Source of the DNA: Lumbricus terrestris
Lineage: Eukaryota > Annelida > Clitellata > Crassiclitellata > Lumbricidae
DNA length: 64,000 bases
Assembly: GCA_949752735.1 (NCBI GenBank)
Contig: OX457047.1
Location: 41,045,874 to 41,109,873 of the forward strand
Direction of reading: 5' to 3'
Shown piece by piece: positions 45,461 through 57,464 of this stretch; position 1 is the stretch's first letter, and every line of letters starts with the position of its first letter. The notes under the pieces were generated by a model. The model was not told where the DNA came from. It saw only the letters and a program-made list of their open reading frames with translations, and made no database searches. Made by a program: the position numbers and the translations under genes.

Positions 45461-46602
45461 GTTATTTATGAAGTCCCTTTCGAAGAATGGCTTTTATCAG
45501 GTTAACTGGTAAACTGGAAAGCACCAAGCAAACCTTTGCCTGTCATATGAACCTAGTTTGTGTTGATTCGTGCAGTTTGTGATATATCGAGACGAGACCT
45601 ATATCTGTAGCTGCAGCACTACAACATACCTGTGCTCGGTGTTATACCGTATACCTGTTAGCATTGGCACTTGCTACACTGGATAACCCGTGAAACGCCT
45701 ATCCGCCGTGTTTTCGTGGCGTTGTCATGGTGTTTATCGCAGCTACGAGGCAGACAGATGTTCAGGTGCGGTGGTCGATGATAGCAGACGTGAAATGATT
45801 ACCGCGAAGTCTTTCTCAAAACAGATTCCATTTCAATAGCTAAGGAGGCGGAATAGATTAGGTGGAGGGGAACGGAGTGGGAGTGCGAAAAGGTGGAAGA
45901 GGAGATGGTGGATATAGGAGGTTTGGAAAGGATTTAGGGCAAGTCATAGCATAAGCATCGGGTGTGAAAAGGTGGGAGAAGTGGGTCTGGAGAGAGCAGA
46001 GGAGAGGAGAGGAGAAGAGAGGAGGAGAGGAAATACCGTAGTAGAGAATAAATAATGGAGAATATAATTGAATATAGATCTGATAGAATAGAACCGAATG
46101 GATTAGAATGGAACAAAATAGAAAAAGGAGGAATGCAATAGAATAAAAGAGATCAGAATAGAATAAAGTAGAATCGACAAGAATAGAATAGAATAAAGGA
46201 GATTAGAATAGAATAAAGTAGAATCGGCAAGAATAGAATAGGACAGAGGAGAATCATATTGAGAATTATAGAATAGAATAGGACCAAATAGAAGGGAGGA
46301 TAATTATACGGAGAGGTGAAAAGTAGTGGAGAAGAGAAGACAGGAGAGAAGCGAAGAGGGAGGAGAAGAGAATCGAGGAGAAGACAGGAAATAAAGCGAG
46401 GAGAGGAGAAAGATTAGGAAAGTTAGGATTAGATCCGATATAAGATGGTTACACTCTGTATCTCCTATCCCAGTTTCCATTGCTCCGACTCACTGCTTAG
46501 GACTTGCGTAAATAAACACGCGCGACGGACGTTAGGCAGCCGGTAGCCGTTCTTTCTGCAACACCAGACTTTCTCAACTGGGATGTTCATTGCTGCTTAC
46601 AG
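45461..46602. repeat. Polypurine, GAATA-rich tract in protocadherin intron
   Basis: 45840-46430 is almost entirely A/G/T with AGAATAGAATA, AGGAG and GAGAGGAG words, nearly free of C on this strand. 45461-45838 and 46431-46602 are unassigned; the latter ends in the predicted acceptor GCTGCTTACAG. Confidence 0.75.
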
Positions 46603-46735
46603 CACCATCTGGCGGCCGAGAGAAGCCAATCCTGGTATAAACAAATGAGGGAAGGGATGACTATGCCGCCCTCTGACGGTCGATCGCCAAACCAACCGGT
46701 CGAAGACAGGTACTACAACACAACGAACAGCTATG
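46603..46735 (+). CDS. Protocadherin cytoplasmic exon (predicted)
   Basis: 133 bases between an acceptor (TGCTGCTTACAG) and a strong donor (AGCTATG|GTAAGA). Starting in phase 0, as the main exon requires, it reads HHLAAERSQSWYKQMREGMT then MPPSDGRSPNQPVEDRYYNT and TNSY, leaving one G to be completed by the next exon. That next exon supplies AT, making an Asp codon. Phase agreement at both ends supports it, but no protein homology confirms it. The first half resembles the CCAAGCCTGG repeat family, so the exon could have arisen from that repeat or the likeness could be accidental. Confidence 0.5.
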
Positions 46736-47040
46736 GTAAGACAAACATCCTCACGTGGCAGCGGTTAAAAAAGGCACTAGATAAATAAATATAATCAGAA
46801 AAGGATGACTGTTTACCATCGTAAGTGACCCCAGAAATGCTGTGGTCGGTTGCAATGCGAAGCTGAAGTTATGATACTTTCGAGTTGCAAAAATAATAAG
46901 AATTCAATTTTCGCGAGTGTAATTTATTGAGAGCCACTGTTAGACCCATAACTTTGTTCAGTATTGATGTACGCGCCAGTAAGCCATTTAACTTCAGGTC
47001 TATTAATTAAGTTATGTCAGTATTGTTAGTGACCCAGTGA
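46736..47040. other. Protocadherin intron, unassigned
   Basis: Unique sequence with nothing recognised. Confidence 0.5.
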
Positions 47041-47500
47041 CGATATTCTTATGCATATGCAATTGTGCACTGAGCGTGGGTGTGTGTATGTGTGTGTGTG
47101 TTTGTGAGTGTGTGTGTGTGCGTTTGCGTGTGTGCATTTATGTACATGTGCAATTGCACCGCTGTGACATAATTACTCTTACCCAGATTTGCAAGCGGGT
47201 GTGTGTGTGATTTGTGTGTATGTGTGGTTTGCGTGTGTGTCTGTGTGTGTGTTTGTGTATATGTGATTTGTGTGTATGTGTGTGATTTGTGTGTGTCTGT
47301 GTGTGATTTGTGTGTGTCTGTGTGTGATTTGTGTGTGTCTGTGTGTGATTTGCGTGTGTGTGTGTGTGTGTGTAACACTGTGTATTCAAGTACATGTGCA
47401 ATTGACTGGCTGTGTCACAATTACTCTTACCCAGATGTGTATGCATGTGTGTCTACGTGTGTGTGTGTGTGTGTGTATTGTTGAGTGTGTTTATCATTGT
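47041..47500. repeat. GT-rich microsatellite in protocadherin intron
   Basis: GT repeats with TGTGTGATTTGTGTGTGTC units (47215-47375), and duplicated GTACATGTGCAATTG / CACAATTACTCTTACCCAGA words at 47141-47190 and 47391-47436. A further pure GT tract lies at 47644-47740. Confidence 0.95.
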
Positions 47501-47504
47501 TTGT

Positions 47505-47643
47505 ATGTGCACTTGTTATAGCGCCCCTTCAAGCTCTCTTTACTCAGAGGCGCTCCCGAATGCAGAGCGGACACTGCATCGGAGTTTCACGCCGAAGCGC
47601 TGAGCAATTGCAAGTGAAGGACTTGCCCATTGCCCAAAGTCCT

Positions 47644-47645
<2 letters not shown>
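47505..47645 (-). mobile_element. tRNA-derived SINE (family A), 3' portion
   Basis: On the minus strand: AGGACTTTGGGCAATGGGCA, TGCTCAGCGCTTCGGCGTGA, CTCCGATGCAGTGTCCGC, GGGAGCGCCTCTGAGTAAAG and TTGAAGGGGCGCTATAACAA. Well preserved but headless. Confidence 0.88.
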
Positions 47646-47677
<32 letters not shown>

Positions 47678-47887
47678 GTTTGTGTGTGTGCGTGTGTGTG
47701 TTTGTGTGTGATCTGTGTGTGTTTGAAACTGCGTGTGAAACCGAAGAAACGCATAATAATTACATTGTACTTCCTAGAAACCTCTCGTCGACTTCTAACT
47801 TACATTGAATTAAAAATAGCAATCAATTCTTACACACGTTAATAATAATATACATATTAATCACAAATTACTTTGTTTCGTGCGCAG

Positions 47888-48210
47888 ATATTTCCCTGGG
47901 TCGGTTCGACTGCCAGCTGTGTGGCGAGATGGTTCCCGGTTGGTCACCTTCGTTGGAACACGACACGCTCCACAGCCACATGAGTCCCGTTCTCAGCTCC
48001 TTTCAGAACAGTCACCAGGTGGCCGCGGGTCTCATCGGAACGAACGGACGACGCAGCGTCCGATTCAGACCGGAAATGGATCCGAATACCGGAAGCGGGT
48101 TCCGACCGATCCGCCACGACGCCTGCTCCCCACCCGCCTCCTTCGCCCGGCACCAGGGGTCGTCGCCTCTGAGGCCACAGGTCCACAAAACGATGTCCGG
48201 GGGACCCTAG
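47888..48210 (+). CDS. Protocadherin terminal coding exon (predicted)
   Basis: An acceptor (TTTCGTGCGCAG, end 47887) opens a frame needing one base from upstream, which the donor exon at 46735 provides. It reads (D)ISLGRFDCQLCGEMVPGW, then SPSLEHDTLHSHMSPVLSS, and ends RPQVHKTMSGGP with TAG at 48208-48210. Total coding length with the other two exons is 3171 bases, a whole number of codons (1056 residues). Base composition matches the main exon. The tail has Cys pairs and many Ser/Pro/His. I see no conserved delta-protocadherin CM motif that I can name with confidence. Possible poly(A) signals are ATTAAA at 48403 and AATAAA at 48726. Confidence 0.65.
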
Positions 48211-48544
48211 GAGGTGGCAGCCGCGAGACCTTACCCACATTCGCTGCCTTGATCTAATTAAGCGATTGACCTGAATTAACATCGTTGACCCAGATCCAGA
48301 GCCTATCAAATTTGATGCGGTTGACCTAATTTTTTTTGCTGACCCAGATATGTTTTGTCGTGATCCTAAGTAGCCTATTATGTGGCTGATCTGAACTGTC
48401 CTCATTAAAGCAGATCTCATCTGACACGACCCAGTTAAAACTTCTGGCTTGAAATTTACCCACTAACCATGGTAGGCCTAATTATAAATCGCATGGCGCA
48501 GTTGAAAAATGCTGACCTGAATGGGTTAATTCGAATTAACCGTG

Positions 48545-48722
48545 TTCTGAGACGCGGTGGTGTAGTGGTGAATTCGTTGCCTTGGAGCCAGAGAGTTCCA
48601 GGGAATCGGAGTTTCACGTTTCGGCGCGAAACTTTGATTCAGTGTCCGCGCTGTAGGCCTTGTCGGGAGCGCATCAGCGTAGTGAAATTGAAGAGGTGCC
48701 ATAGGAAAAGCGAGAAATAGGT
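48545..48722 (+). mobile_element. tRNA-derived SINE (family A), internally deleted
   Basis: Head with GACGCGGTGGTGTAGTGGTG (box A) and tail half with GGCGCGAAACTTTGATTCAG, GTGTCCGCGCTGTAG and GGGAGCGCATC. The box B segment and the AGGACCTTGGG segment are missing. Confidence 0.8.
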
Positions 48723-48978
48723 CTAAATAAATATAACCTGCAGCAATTTAAATAACATAGCGTTATGAATAATATTATTCACGCCAATCCTGATGCGGTC
48801 CTATTCAAAGAACTGGATACCTCGAATTGACTCAGATCCATTTCAGAACCCATTTTAGTAAGATTAGCTGAATAAGTCATTAGCCTGACCTATTTAGACC
48901 GACCTACTTATCTTCACCTTTTTAACCTGACCTATTTAGCATGGCCTATTTAGACTGACCGTTTACTGAGACTTGCGT

Positions 48979-49233
48979 CAGCGGCGCCCGCAGGATTTTT
49001 TTCTTGTACGCACAGAAATTTTCCTGATGACCTTTTTTTAGTCATCAGCAAAAAATTTCCCAAAAAACATACCTTTTCCGTCCGCCGAAAAAAACTGATG
49101 ACCTTTTTTTAGTCGTCAGCCAAAATTTTTCCAAAAACATACCTTTTCCATCCGCCAAAAAAACTCATGACCTTTTTTTTAGTCATCGCGCTGTACGCAC
49201 TTACGTACGTGCGTACGTCTGCGGGCGCCGCTG
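48979..49233. mobile_element. hAT-like MITE (CAGCGGCGCCCGCAG ends)
   Basis: Ends CAGCGGCGCCCGCAGGA and CTGCGGGCGCCGCTG; exact 8-bp duplication ACTTGCGT (48971-48978, 49234-49241). The interior has three units with GATGACCTTTTTTTAGTC and a CATACCTTTTCC segment, the shared hairpin core in its GATGAC variant. Confidence 0.92.
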
Positions 49234-49520
49234 ACTTGCGTGATTAAAATGACTCGACCTAATAAAAAAAACATTCGATGGATGGATAATCTTGCTCAAC
49301 GTAAAATATTTATAGGCTAAATGTTCAAACGAATGATCTTAAAGCTCGCAATGACGAAAAATCACCTCGAAATTTGTGAATGATGACCTGACCTATTTAT
49401 GCAATTTTACAGGAAAAGTGACGAGCATTGACCTGATCCATATAATTATGTGATTTCTCCCAAAAGTTGACGATCTATTTAAACGGTTCGGCTTAAAGGA
49501 CTTTAATAGAGACCTGAACC

Positions 49521-52500
49521 ATGTGGAGGGCCTACATGCAGGTGACCCGAAAGACGTTTCCACTTATCAGACAATACCTCCTCTAGTTCCATCTGCATTC
49601 GGGTGGTGGGGTGGGGGGAATTCAGCTTTTTAAAAGTATATCGTTAACACTTTCAATATAAAATGCATGAGAAAACCTATTAAATTTTTCTGAGGATGTC
49701 TGGGGATGTGACTGAGCACTGCTGATCAGAACTACAGACAAAAACGCAAACCAATGGCTTCAACCACCAGTAAGCCACTGTACCACGACAAAGATGATCA
49801 ATAGCCTCTTCTACCCAGGCTTGGGACTGGCAATACAGTGGCCAAGGTACACGATCAGTCAAACTGAGAAAGTAACGGACGTCTAGCTTTCTTATTTTGT
49901 GGATGACCGTAATAATTATTAATTAATAATAATATTATTACTCTTATTACTCGACTATCGCCATTTTAAAGCTGTGAATTTGCTTGCCGTTCTGTCGCCC
50001 AGCGGGCAGTCTAATAAGTCTATGTTTATATATTCTCCGGGTTTTGAAGTCTTTACATGCTGGCGACATACAGCGCCGAATTTCTGCAACTAACGGTGGC
50101 GATATCCCGTGTCACGTTTTGCAGTTAATCAGAACGATGCATTAGCGGCCGCACATAATGGTATGAGAGGGGCATTTGTCTCTCCTAAAAATTGACATCT
50201 GTTTTTGTCTACTACTTTTTCGTTTTCAGTCAATTTCCTGAGCAATGTCCAGAGCGAGACAACTCGAATTTAGGCCACTTAGTGGCTACAAGTGTTCTCA
50301 AGCGTTCTAAATGTTCTAAGCAGGCTACTCTAAAACCAAAGCAAGCAAAATTATCTAGTAGGAATAGCCTAAACATACCTGTTAATGTAAATGTTCGAAA
50401 CATAGCAGATGGAAGTTAATTTGAAGAAAAAAAACCCCAGAAATACACGCGGAAGTGTCTTTTTCACTTTTGTTCATGGGAGGGAAATACGATTAATACG
50501 AAGGATATTCTATTTTGTGATACCGGCAGCGAGTGATGCTCGAGTTAGGATAATGGCAGATTTTGACACTAATTATTTCCAATCACTAGGAACTTGTACA
50601 TGTAAGTAACCATCTGAAGAACCATAATTGCAAGCCGAGAACTCGAACTAATCAACTTCCGGTCGTTTAGAACCGACGATAGGTGTCGACAGCATGTAAA
50701 GATGTCCAAACCATTGAATTTTTTTCCGTTATTTTGCGATCAGATTCACTGTGGCGACAGAATGTCTCTGTGTATATGTGTTCGCTTCTGTTCAATTTCG
50801 ATGGATTAATTATTTGTGATTTGTTGTTTTATGTGTTGCTGTTGTTTCTACTGAAGAACGTTTGATTTTTATGCAAGAGAGAGAGACACCGAGTAAAACG
50901 AGAATCTTGCAATTGTTTTGTTATAACTTTAATGTGTAAACATTATGCTGCAGACCCAGTTTCAACGCGTGAGTCTGTAACGCCGTTTTTGTATGACCAT
51001 GATCACAGGTCCCATGCAATTCAAATTCAGGTCGCAATAACACAGGAAATGAGACATACCTTTGTTAGATTGTCCCCTTATTTTGTTATATTGCAGCTCT
51101 CGTATGGCATAAGAAACTGTCTACTTTCTGTTTAACTAAAATTATATAGTTATATACTGTCTTTTCGAAAAGACGACCAGAGTACTGTAGGTTGTCCTCC
51201 TGCTTTCTTCGTGTTTGGGACTGCGGGCACACGTACACTATTAACCAGAGGAAGTAAAGTGGACTGCTTAAAAGGAGATCTTGTGACCACTATTATCCGT
51301 TTATATGGAGCCTATTTTGCTGCGTGGACACCAAAATGACGCCCATGATGCTTCATCGATGTATGATTTCTGAAACAACGTTTCAAAAGATACTCATAGC
51401 ACAGTAATAAATCGGAAAAGGGTGTCTAAATGAAGTTTCACAGTCTCACTAATATTCAATCTCCTAACAATAATAAAGTAGTTCATCCGAGACTTTCCAT
51501 GACTCTCACACACCGTGTCAAAAAGTATCTAACATAGATTTTAAAACAGTTACTCCGCATCAATTGCTCCAGACAGCTAATTTAAAAAGTCACATAAAAG
51601 GCAATTATTTAAAAAAATTAATTATAAATACAATTAATCACAAATACAACTAGGCCTAGAATTATAACTATTACATCAGTCGCCAATTCTGTTTCAAAAT
51701 CATTCTTTTAATATAATTTGTCTTTTTATCCTCCATTCAATGACATCCTGGGTAACATCTACTGTTTTCACACTTCAATGCATTAATCATCCACAACATT
51801 TAAAAAATTATGAATCCAAATTATAACTGTAGGACTCTGTTCAACTGTTTATATGACTAGCATGGTAGATGATAAATTTCGTTAATTTGCTAAAGCACAC
51901 ATGAGTGTAGGGCTGTAGGCCTATACATGCAACATAATTATTTAAATCCCTCTTTCAACATGCTCAAGATAGTCATAAGTTATCCCATTGAAAAACAGAA
52001 ATAAAGCTGTGCACCGCATTATATAACAGCCAAACAATAAATAACTGAAGGTAAAAAGTAACAAAATGGATACTCAGCATCCAATACGCAATATTTTTAT
52101 TTAAATGAAATCACATTCCTATAAAATATAATATAACATATTTAAAAATGTAGTAATATCGAAAAGAAATTGCGACATAAGTATTAGAGAACCAATATGT
52201 TTACTTACAAATATTTCAGGCACAAAAGTCTTGAAGCAGTATGTGCATCATCATATTAAAAAATGATCATTTACACCACAGACAAAATTTAGTTTTAAAG
52301 TATTAATAAAATATTTTTAGGTTTTATTAGAAAGGCTTTAGAGGACAAGGTGATAAAAAGAGGCAACATACATTAATATATACTTTTTTTAATTAAAATT
52401 GGATTTAAAGGTGTTTAAGTAATCAACTTACAATAATTATTATTTAAGCGTCACTACTACGTGCATCCGTTGGTTAGTGGTTAAATTCCAGGGACTGACA

Positions 52501-52535
52501 CCACCGATGAAGTGAAAGCAGCGACTGAGTTTTAG
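49521..52535. other. Long unassigned interval
   Basis: About 3 kb with no supportable gene. A short minus-strand trace of the CCAAGCCTGG family lies at 49790-49862 (CAGGCTTGGGACTGGCAATA). 51400-52440 is very AT-rich and unique. It is the longest stretch without recognised repeats in the right half. Confidence 0.45.
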
Positions 52536-52655
52536 CTCATTTAGTATTTGAAGTTTAACTACACTGTGTGGTAACAAAGAGCATTAGCATCTCCCCCCTC
52601 CTTTATCGAAACTTGGGACTGGCTTTGGCGGAGTGCAACCGGTGGCGGATTTAGA
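52536..52655 (-). mobile_element. 115-bp CCAAGCCTGG repeat family copy
   Basis: GTTTAACTACACTGTGTGGT, GAGCATTAGCATC, ACTTGGGACTGGC and CAACCGGTGGCGGA in reverse-complement family order. Confidence 0.7.
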
Positions 52656-53525
52656 TCATTTAGTCAAAGATTAATATTATTATTAAACGCGTCTTTTAAA
52701 CTTTGCAACGAAAAAACTTTGCAGTTACCCTATATAGTACCCCATTAAACGCGGTTTATCTATAGACAAAAAGAAGATACTGTGTGCGCGCGCGTGTGTG
52801 TGTGTGTTTGACGGGATGCATTTTCACAGGTTTTTTTAGCTTTTCACTCCAGACCTTCATTACTGTGTCGGTGGGAGCACGGGATACCCGGTGGACGGGT
52901 TGGCGAATCATTACACCAAGGGGACTAGGGTGTTGAGGGGCGAGAGTCCTTTCCATCCCGTTGCCATAGTATCACGTTGCAGCTAGACTGCTATAATAGT
53001 GCTACAGGGGCCACCTCGACCCACCCAACCCACACCTCGCCCCGCAGGGGCCGGATGGACGCAGGGTATTGTTGGGGCGTGGGGGAGAAAAGCAATTTTC
53101 CTCTAAACGCAAATATTACGAGAGTTTAGGAGGTCGGAGTGTGATGAGCTTGGGAGTTGGGTGCGATGGAGTGGGGTGAGGTGGGAGCGGGTGGTTGGGT
53201 AGCCGGCGGTTGTGGCGGGTTCGAGTGGGCCAAAAGCGAAATTTATCGGGAAATGCAGTATACCCCACAGAGGCCGAGGCAAAGTGGGCCAGCAGGTTAT
53301 AGGGGTCGGTGGGTCAGTGGGATGGCGAAAATAAGTGGGGTAGGAGTAGTGCGGCGATATGGGATGAAGTGAAGTGAGGTGGGGACGTAAGGAAATGAAT
53401 GAATGAATGAATGAATGAATGAAGGTATTGGCCGGGATGGATGGATCCGATTTGACCAGGGTCTATGACAACAGAGGCCGTTACCCTTGACATAAATTGG
53501 TCATATCCCAAAATTTGCCCCAATT
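52656..53525. other. Short GT tract, then G-rich sequence
   Basis: GT/GC alternation at 52782-52808. From 53030 to 53390 the + strand has many GG and GGG runs (TGGGGTGAGGTGGGAGCGGG and similar), followed by (GAAT)n at 53394-53425. No gene recognised. Confidence 0.5.
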
Positions 53526-53529
53526 TCTG

Positions 53530-53950
53530 CCTACATGCGTGATGTTCTGCACTGGTTTCCAGTCTCGCAGCGCATCTCGTACTGTGTAACAGGATAGCAG
53601 CACTTGTTTTGCGGTCCTTAATTGGTAGTGCTCCTTCCTACTTATCTGATCTCTGTCTCTGTTGTAGCCTCCCGTAGAACTTTGCGCTCTTCGGCCAATG
53701 GGGAGCTGCTGGTCCCTCGAACCCGCTCTGCTACCAGACAGCGTCGAGCCTTCTTGGTTGTTGGCCCGTCCACATGGAATGGGCTCCCACTTGCACTACG
53801 CTTACTACCTCGGAATAATTTGCCTGCCTTCTACAAGTTGCTCAAGACCTATCTTTTTAGCTGTGGCTGGACTGGGAGCGCCTCTGAGTAGGCTTCTTGA
53901 AGGGGCGCTATATAAGTTTTCGGAATCAATGAATGAATGAATGAAAATTT
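53530..53950 (+). mobile_element. CR1/L2-like LINE, 3' fragment
   Basis: ATGCGTGATGTTCTGCACTG encodes MRDVLHWFPVSQRI. After frameshifts come RRTLRSSANGELLVPRTRS and FLVVGPSTWNGLPLALR. The tail is GGGAGCGCCTCTGAGTAGGC, TTCTTGAAGGGGCGCTATAT, then (TGAA)n. Defines the canonical tail used for the other calls. Confidence 0.88.
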
Positions 53951-55014
<1,064 letters not shown>

Positions 55015-55365
55015 ACCGAGAATGGCGGTGGTAGTTGGGTGGTGGTTGGTGGTGGAGGTTTTGCTGGGTGATGGTGGTGGGCTATAGAGATGTTGGTTGT
55101 TACTATATGGTATTGATGGTAATTGGTTGGTGGTGGAGGCGGTGTTGGGTGATGGTGGTGGGCTAGAGAAGTGCTGGTTGTTGCTATGGTATTGATGGTA
55201 GTGGGGTGGCGGTGTTGCTTGTTTTTGGTGGTGGTGGTGGGATTTTGCACAATATAAATTATTATTAGTCGCAGTGATGGGGGTGATGAGGTGGTGGTGG
55301 TGGTGGTGGTGGTACTACTCATTGTTGTTTTGATGGTCGTGGTTGTCGTGATGGTCGTGGTGGTG
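55015..55365. repeat. GGT-rich microsatellite with higher-order duplication
   Basis: GGT triplets interspersed with GATGGTGGTGGGCTA-type segments repeated at about 55069 and 55150, indicating a duplicated unit of about 80 bp. Confidence 0.9.
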
Positions 55366-55785
55366 TTGATACCAAGGGAACACAGGTTGGATTATATCTG
55401 TACTCTCTCGTCATAATACAGAATTTGCACAGTTATTTCCGACAAATTTGGGTTTACTGCTTCTAGACTAGTGTACTAGTGTACTGGACTTTTCGTAGGA
55501 TTTTTCAAGGATTTTACGCTTCCAACTTCCCACCGACAAGCGACGAATGCCTTCTCCTACACGCATCCTTGAGCCTCGACGATTAGTCGGACGGGCGTCG
55601 TCTACCACCTACCAGAAACTCTGATCAACCACGCCATCTATAGCTGTCTACGGAAATCCGATGGTTAACTCTACGTGTTTGCGAGGGCTCGCCACGGGTG
55701 ACTCTTTCAGCTTACTGTGTTTTGTTTTGCATCTTGGTGTTATTTTTCCCTCGCTATGACTCTTAACATCGTTTCGGCTAGTTAG
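55366..55785. other. Unassigned sequence
   Basis: 55500-55650 has balanced composition but no coherent ORF. Confidence 0.35.
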
Positions 55786-55789
55786 TGCA

Positions 55790-55885
55790 AAGAGCGCCTC
55801 TGAGTAGCTTCTTGAAAAGGCGCTGTATAAATTATCAGAATGAATGAATGGATGGATGGATGAATGAATGAATGGATGAATGAAT
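55790..55885 (+). mobile_element. LINE 3'-tail fragment with (GAAT)n/(GGAT)n
   Basis: AGAGCGCCTCTGAGTAGCTT and CTTGAAAAGGCGCTGTATAA, followed by GAATGAATGAATGGATGG. Confidence 0.85.
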
Positions 55886-56154
55886 GTGCTCCACCAAGAA
55901 ATGGATTCATGTTAAAGTGATTATAAATCTCGTGGAAGTCCCAGCTGCAACCCTATGGATCAAGGTACAACATTAAATTTTTCTAGCAGACGATTTTTTG
56001 CCATCATGAGCATTGAGCATTGAAGATATTAAATTCATTGAACGGCTGAAGAGGAAAAGAATGACAAACATGAAACGCTGCAATCGACGTTGAGATAATC
56101 GTCAATTATATAACCTACTGTAAATTTGATCGATTTTCTTTAGCGCCCCGATGA

Positions 56155-56530
56155 TGACCAGTGTACCTCTGCCACAGCTTCCTATTTGAAAATGCGTCTC
56201 ACAGTTACCCCGTGTACGAACCTTGCTAGACCGAGATTTAAATCTCTTAAATAAACCACCTTCAGGAAGCTAACAGCGTGAATTGTGACTGCTTATTAAC
56301 GACACTGCCATATCAAAGATGATTAGCGTCGCCCTCCTCCTTTTTCCAAGCTTGGGACTGGCACTGGCAGAGTGCAACCAGTGGCGGAGTTCCGCACGCT
56401 CTCTTTCGTAGTGGCTCGTGAGACGCGGCCAACGCTGTTACCGCTGTAGCTGTCTGACTCACGCTGTGGTAGAGCTTTCAAATAATTACACACCTCTTTT
56501 AAACATTCAAATTTTTCTATAAAGTTTGAT
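56155..56530 (+). repeat. Interspersed repeat family S, copy 1, with nested insertion
   Basis: GCCACAGCTTCCTATTTGAA, AGATTTAAATCTCTTAAATA, ACCTTCAGGAAGC, GCACGCTCTCTTTC, GAGACGCGGCCAACGC and ACACCTCTTTTAAAC parallel 58310-58610. A minus-strand CCAAGCCTGG element (about 56295-56395) sits between the AGGAAGC and GCACGCTC blocks and is absent from copy 2. Confidence 0.75.
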
Positions 56531-56879
56531 ATGGTCATCGGTTGTGCAATCAGACTGTGTGTTGCTCGGTGGAAAAAGAATCAATCTGCCAAAGAATTCC
56601 TAATCGATTATTGGCGACTAATTTACTAAGTAAAGAGTTGAGTGGGCGATCTGACGAATGTAAAAGATATCGGAAAGTTCAAATTTAAGAGTAATATTTA
56701 TTTAGATTGACAAGATATAATTATTCGATGCATAGAATTATAACTACGACGTTGTATCACCGACTAGCAAATCCTCCGCTAACGGTCATCCAATGGGTGT
56801 AGCATTATTGCAGAGAATAAATTGTATAGAAATATTTCAGCACAATTCTACAGAAATTCGAATAATAATAATAAAATGT

Positions 56880-57130
56880 GGAAATGCAATTCACAGCGCA
56901 GCATCCTTATTTGCGCTCCATCTTACCTGCCCAATCTATCTCGCCTATACTCCCTGACGCTGAAGCGCTTAGGGTTCTTCGCTCTGCCATGAAGGGGCAA
57001 CTCCTAAAGTTCCACGGGCTCGTTTAGCTATACGGAGACAACGCCGAACTTTCTCGCTTGCACTGTTACTGTAAGTAGGTTTCTTAAAGAGGAGCTATAT
57101 AAATCCATTGAATACATGAATGAATTACAC
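56880..57130 (+). mobile_element. CR1/L2-like LINE, 3' fragment
   Basis: GCGCTCCATCTTACCTGCC encodes APSYLP, and CTGAAGCGCTTAGGGTTCTT lies where other copies have the RRALRS block. CTTAAAGAGGAGCTATATAA and a GAAT tail close it. Heavily decayed, about 250 bp. Confidence 0.6.
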
Positions 57131-57460
57131 ATTCATCCTTGATATAGAATTGTACCTGAAGTCAGTTTAGGCAAAAGAACGACTTAAGTCATCAACCACA
57201 ACAAAGAAAATGTGCTGAGCTTTCTTGGTTGTTGGGCCGTCCGTTTTAGACTAGGAGTAATAGATAGATAGAGAGTAGACCTACGAAATGGGTTCGCTCT
57301 TGCTAATTTTCTTTAAAATCGACATTAAATTCAATTAGAATCTTAATAGCAGAGTTGTCACCTTGTTTGCCATGTCTTAAAATAGTGTGTTGCGCTACAC
57401 GTTTCGGACCATGAAGAAGGAGATGTCGAACAATTGCAAATTTTTTAGATGTGGATATGG
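57131..57460. other. Unassigned sequence
   Basis: TTTCTTGGTTGTTGGGCCGT near 57222 echoes the LINE VVGP block, so part of this may be LINE debris. Confidence 0.35.
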
Positions 57461-57464
57461 CGAA

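Larger units (their letters stand above)
48211..49520. repeat. Degenerate TGACCT-rich array downstream of protocadherin
   Basis: TGACCT, TGACCC, TGATCT or TGATCC recurs in one orientation about every 18-40 bases (48250-48395, 48510, 48880-48960, 49380-49510). It is often followed by GAATTAAC or ATTTAG. The array is interrupted by a SINE and a MITE. It begins in what should be the protocadherin 3' UTR. Confidence 0.6.

Noticed and set aside
40743..46602. Additional protocadherin exons in the large intron
   Set aside because: Scanned for open frames between acceptor-like and donor-like sites; only repeats and AT-rich DNA seen apart from 46603-46735.
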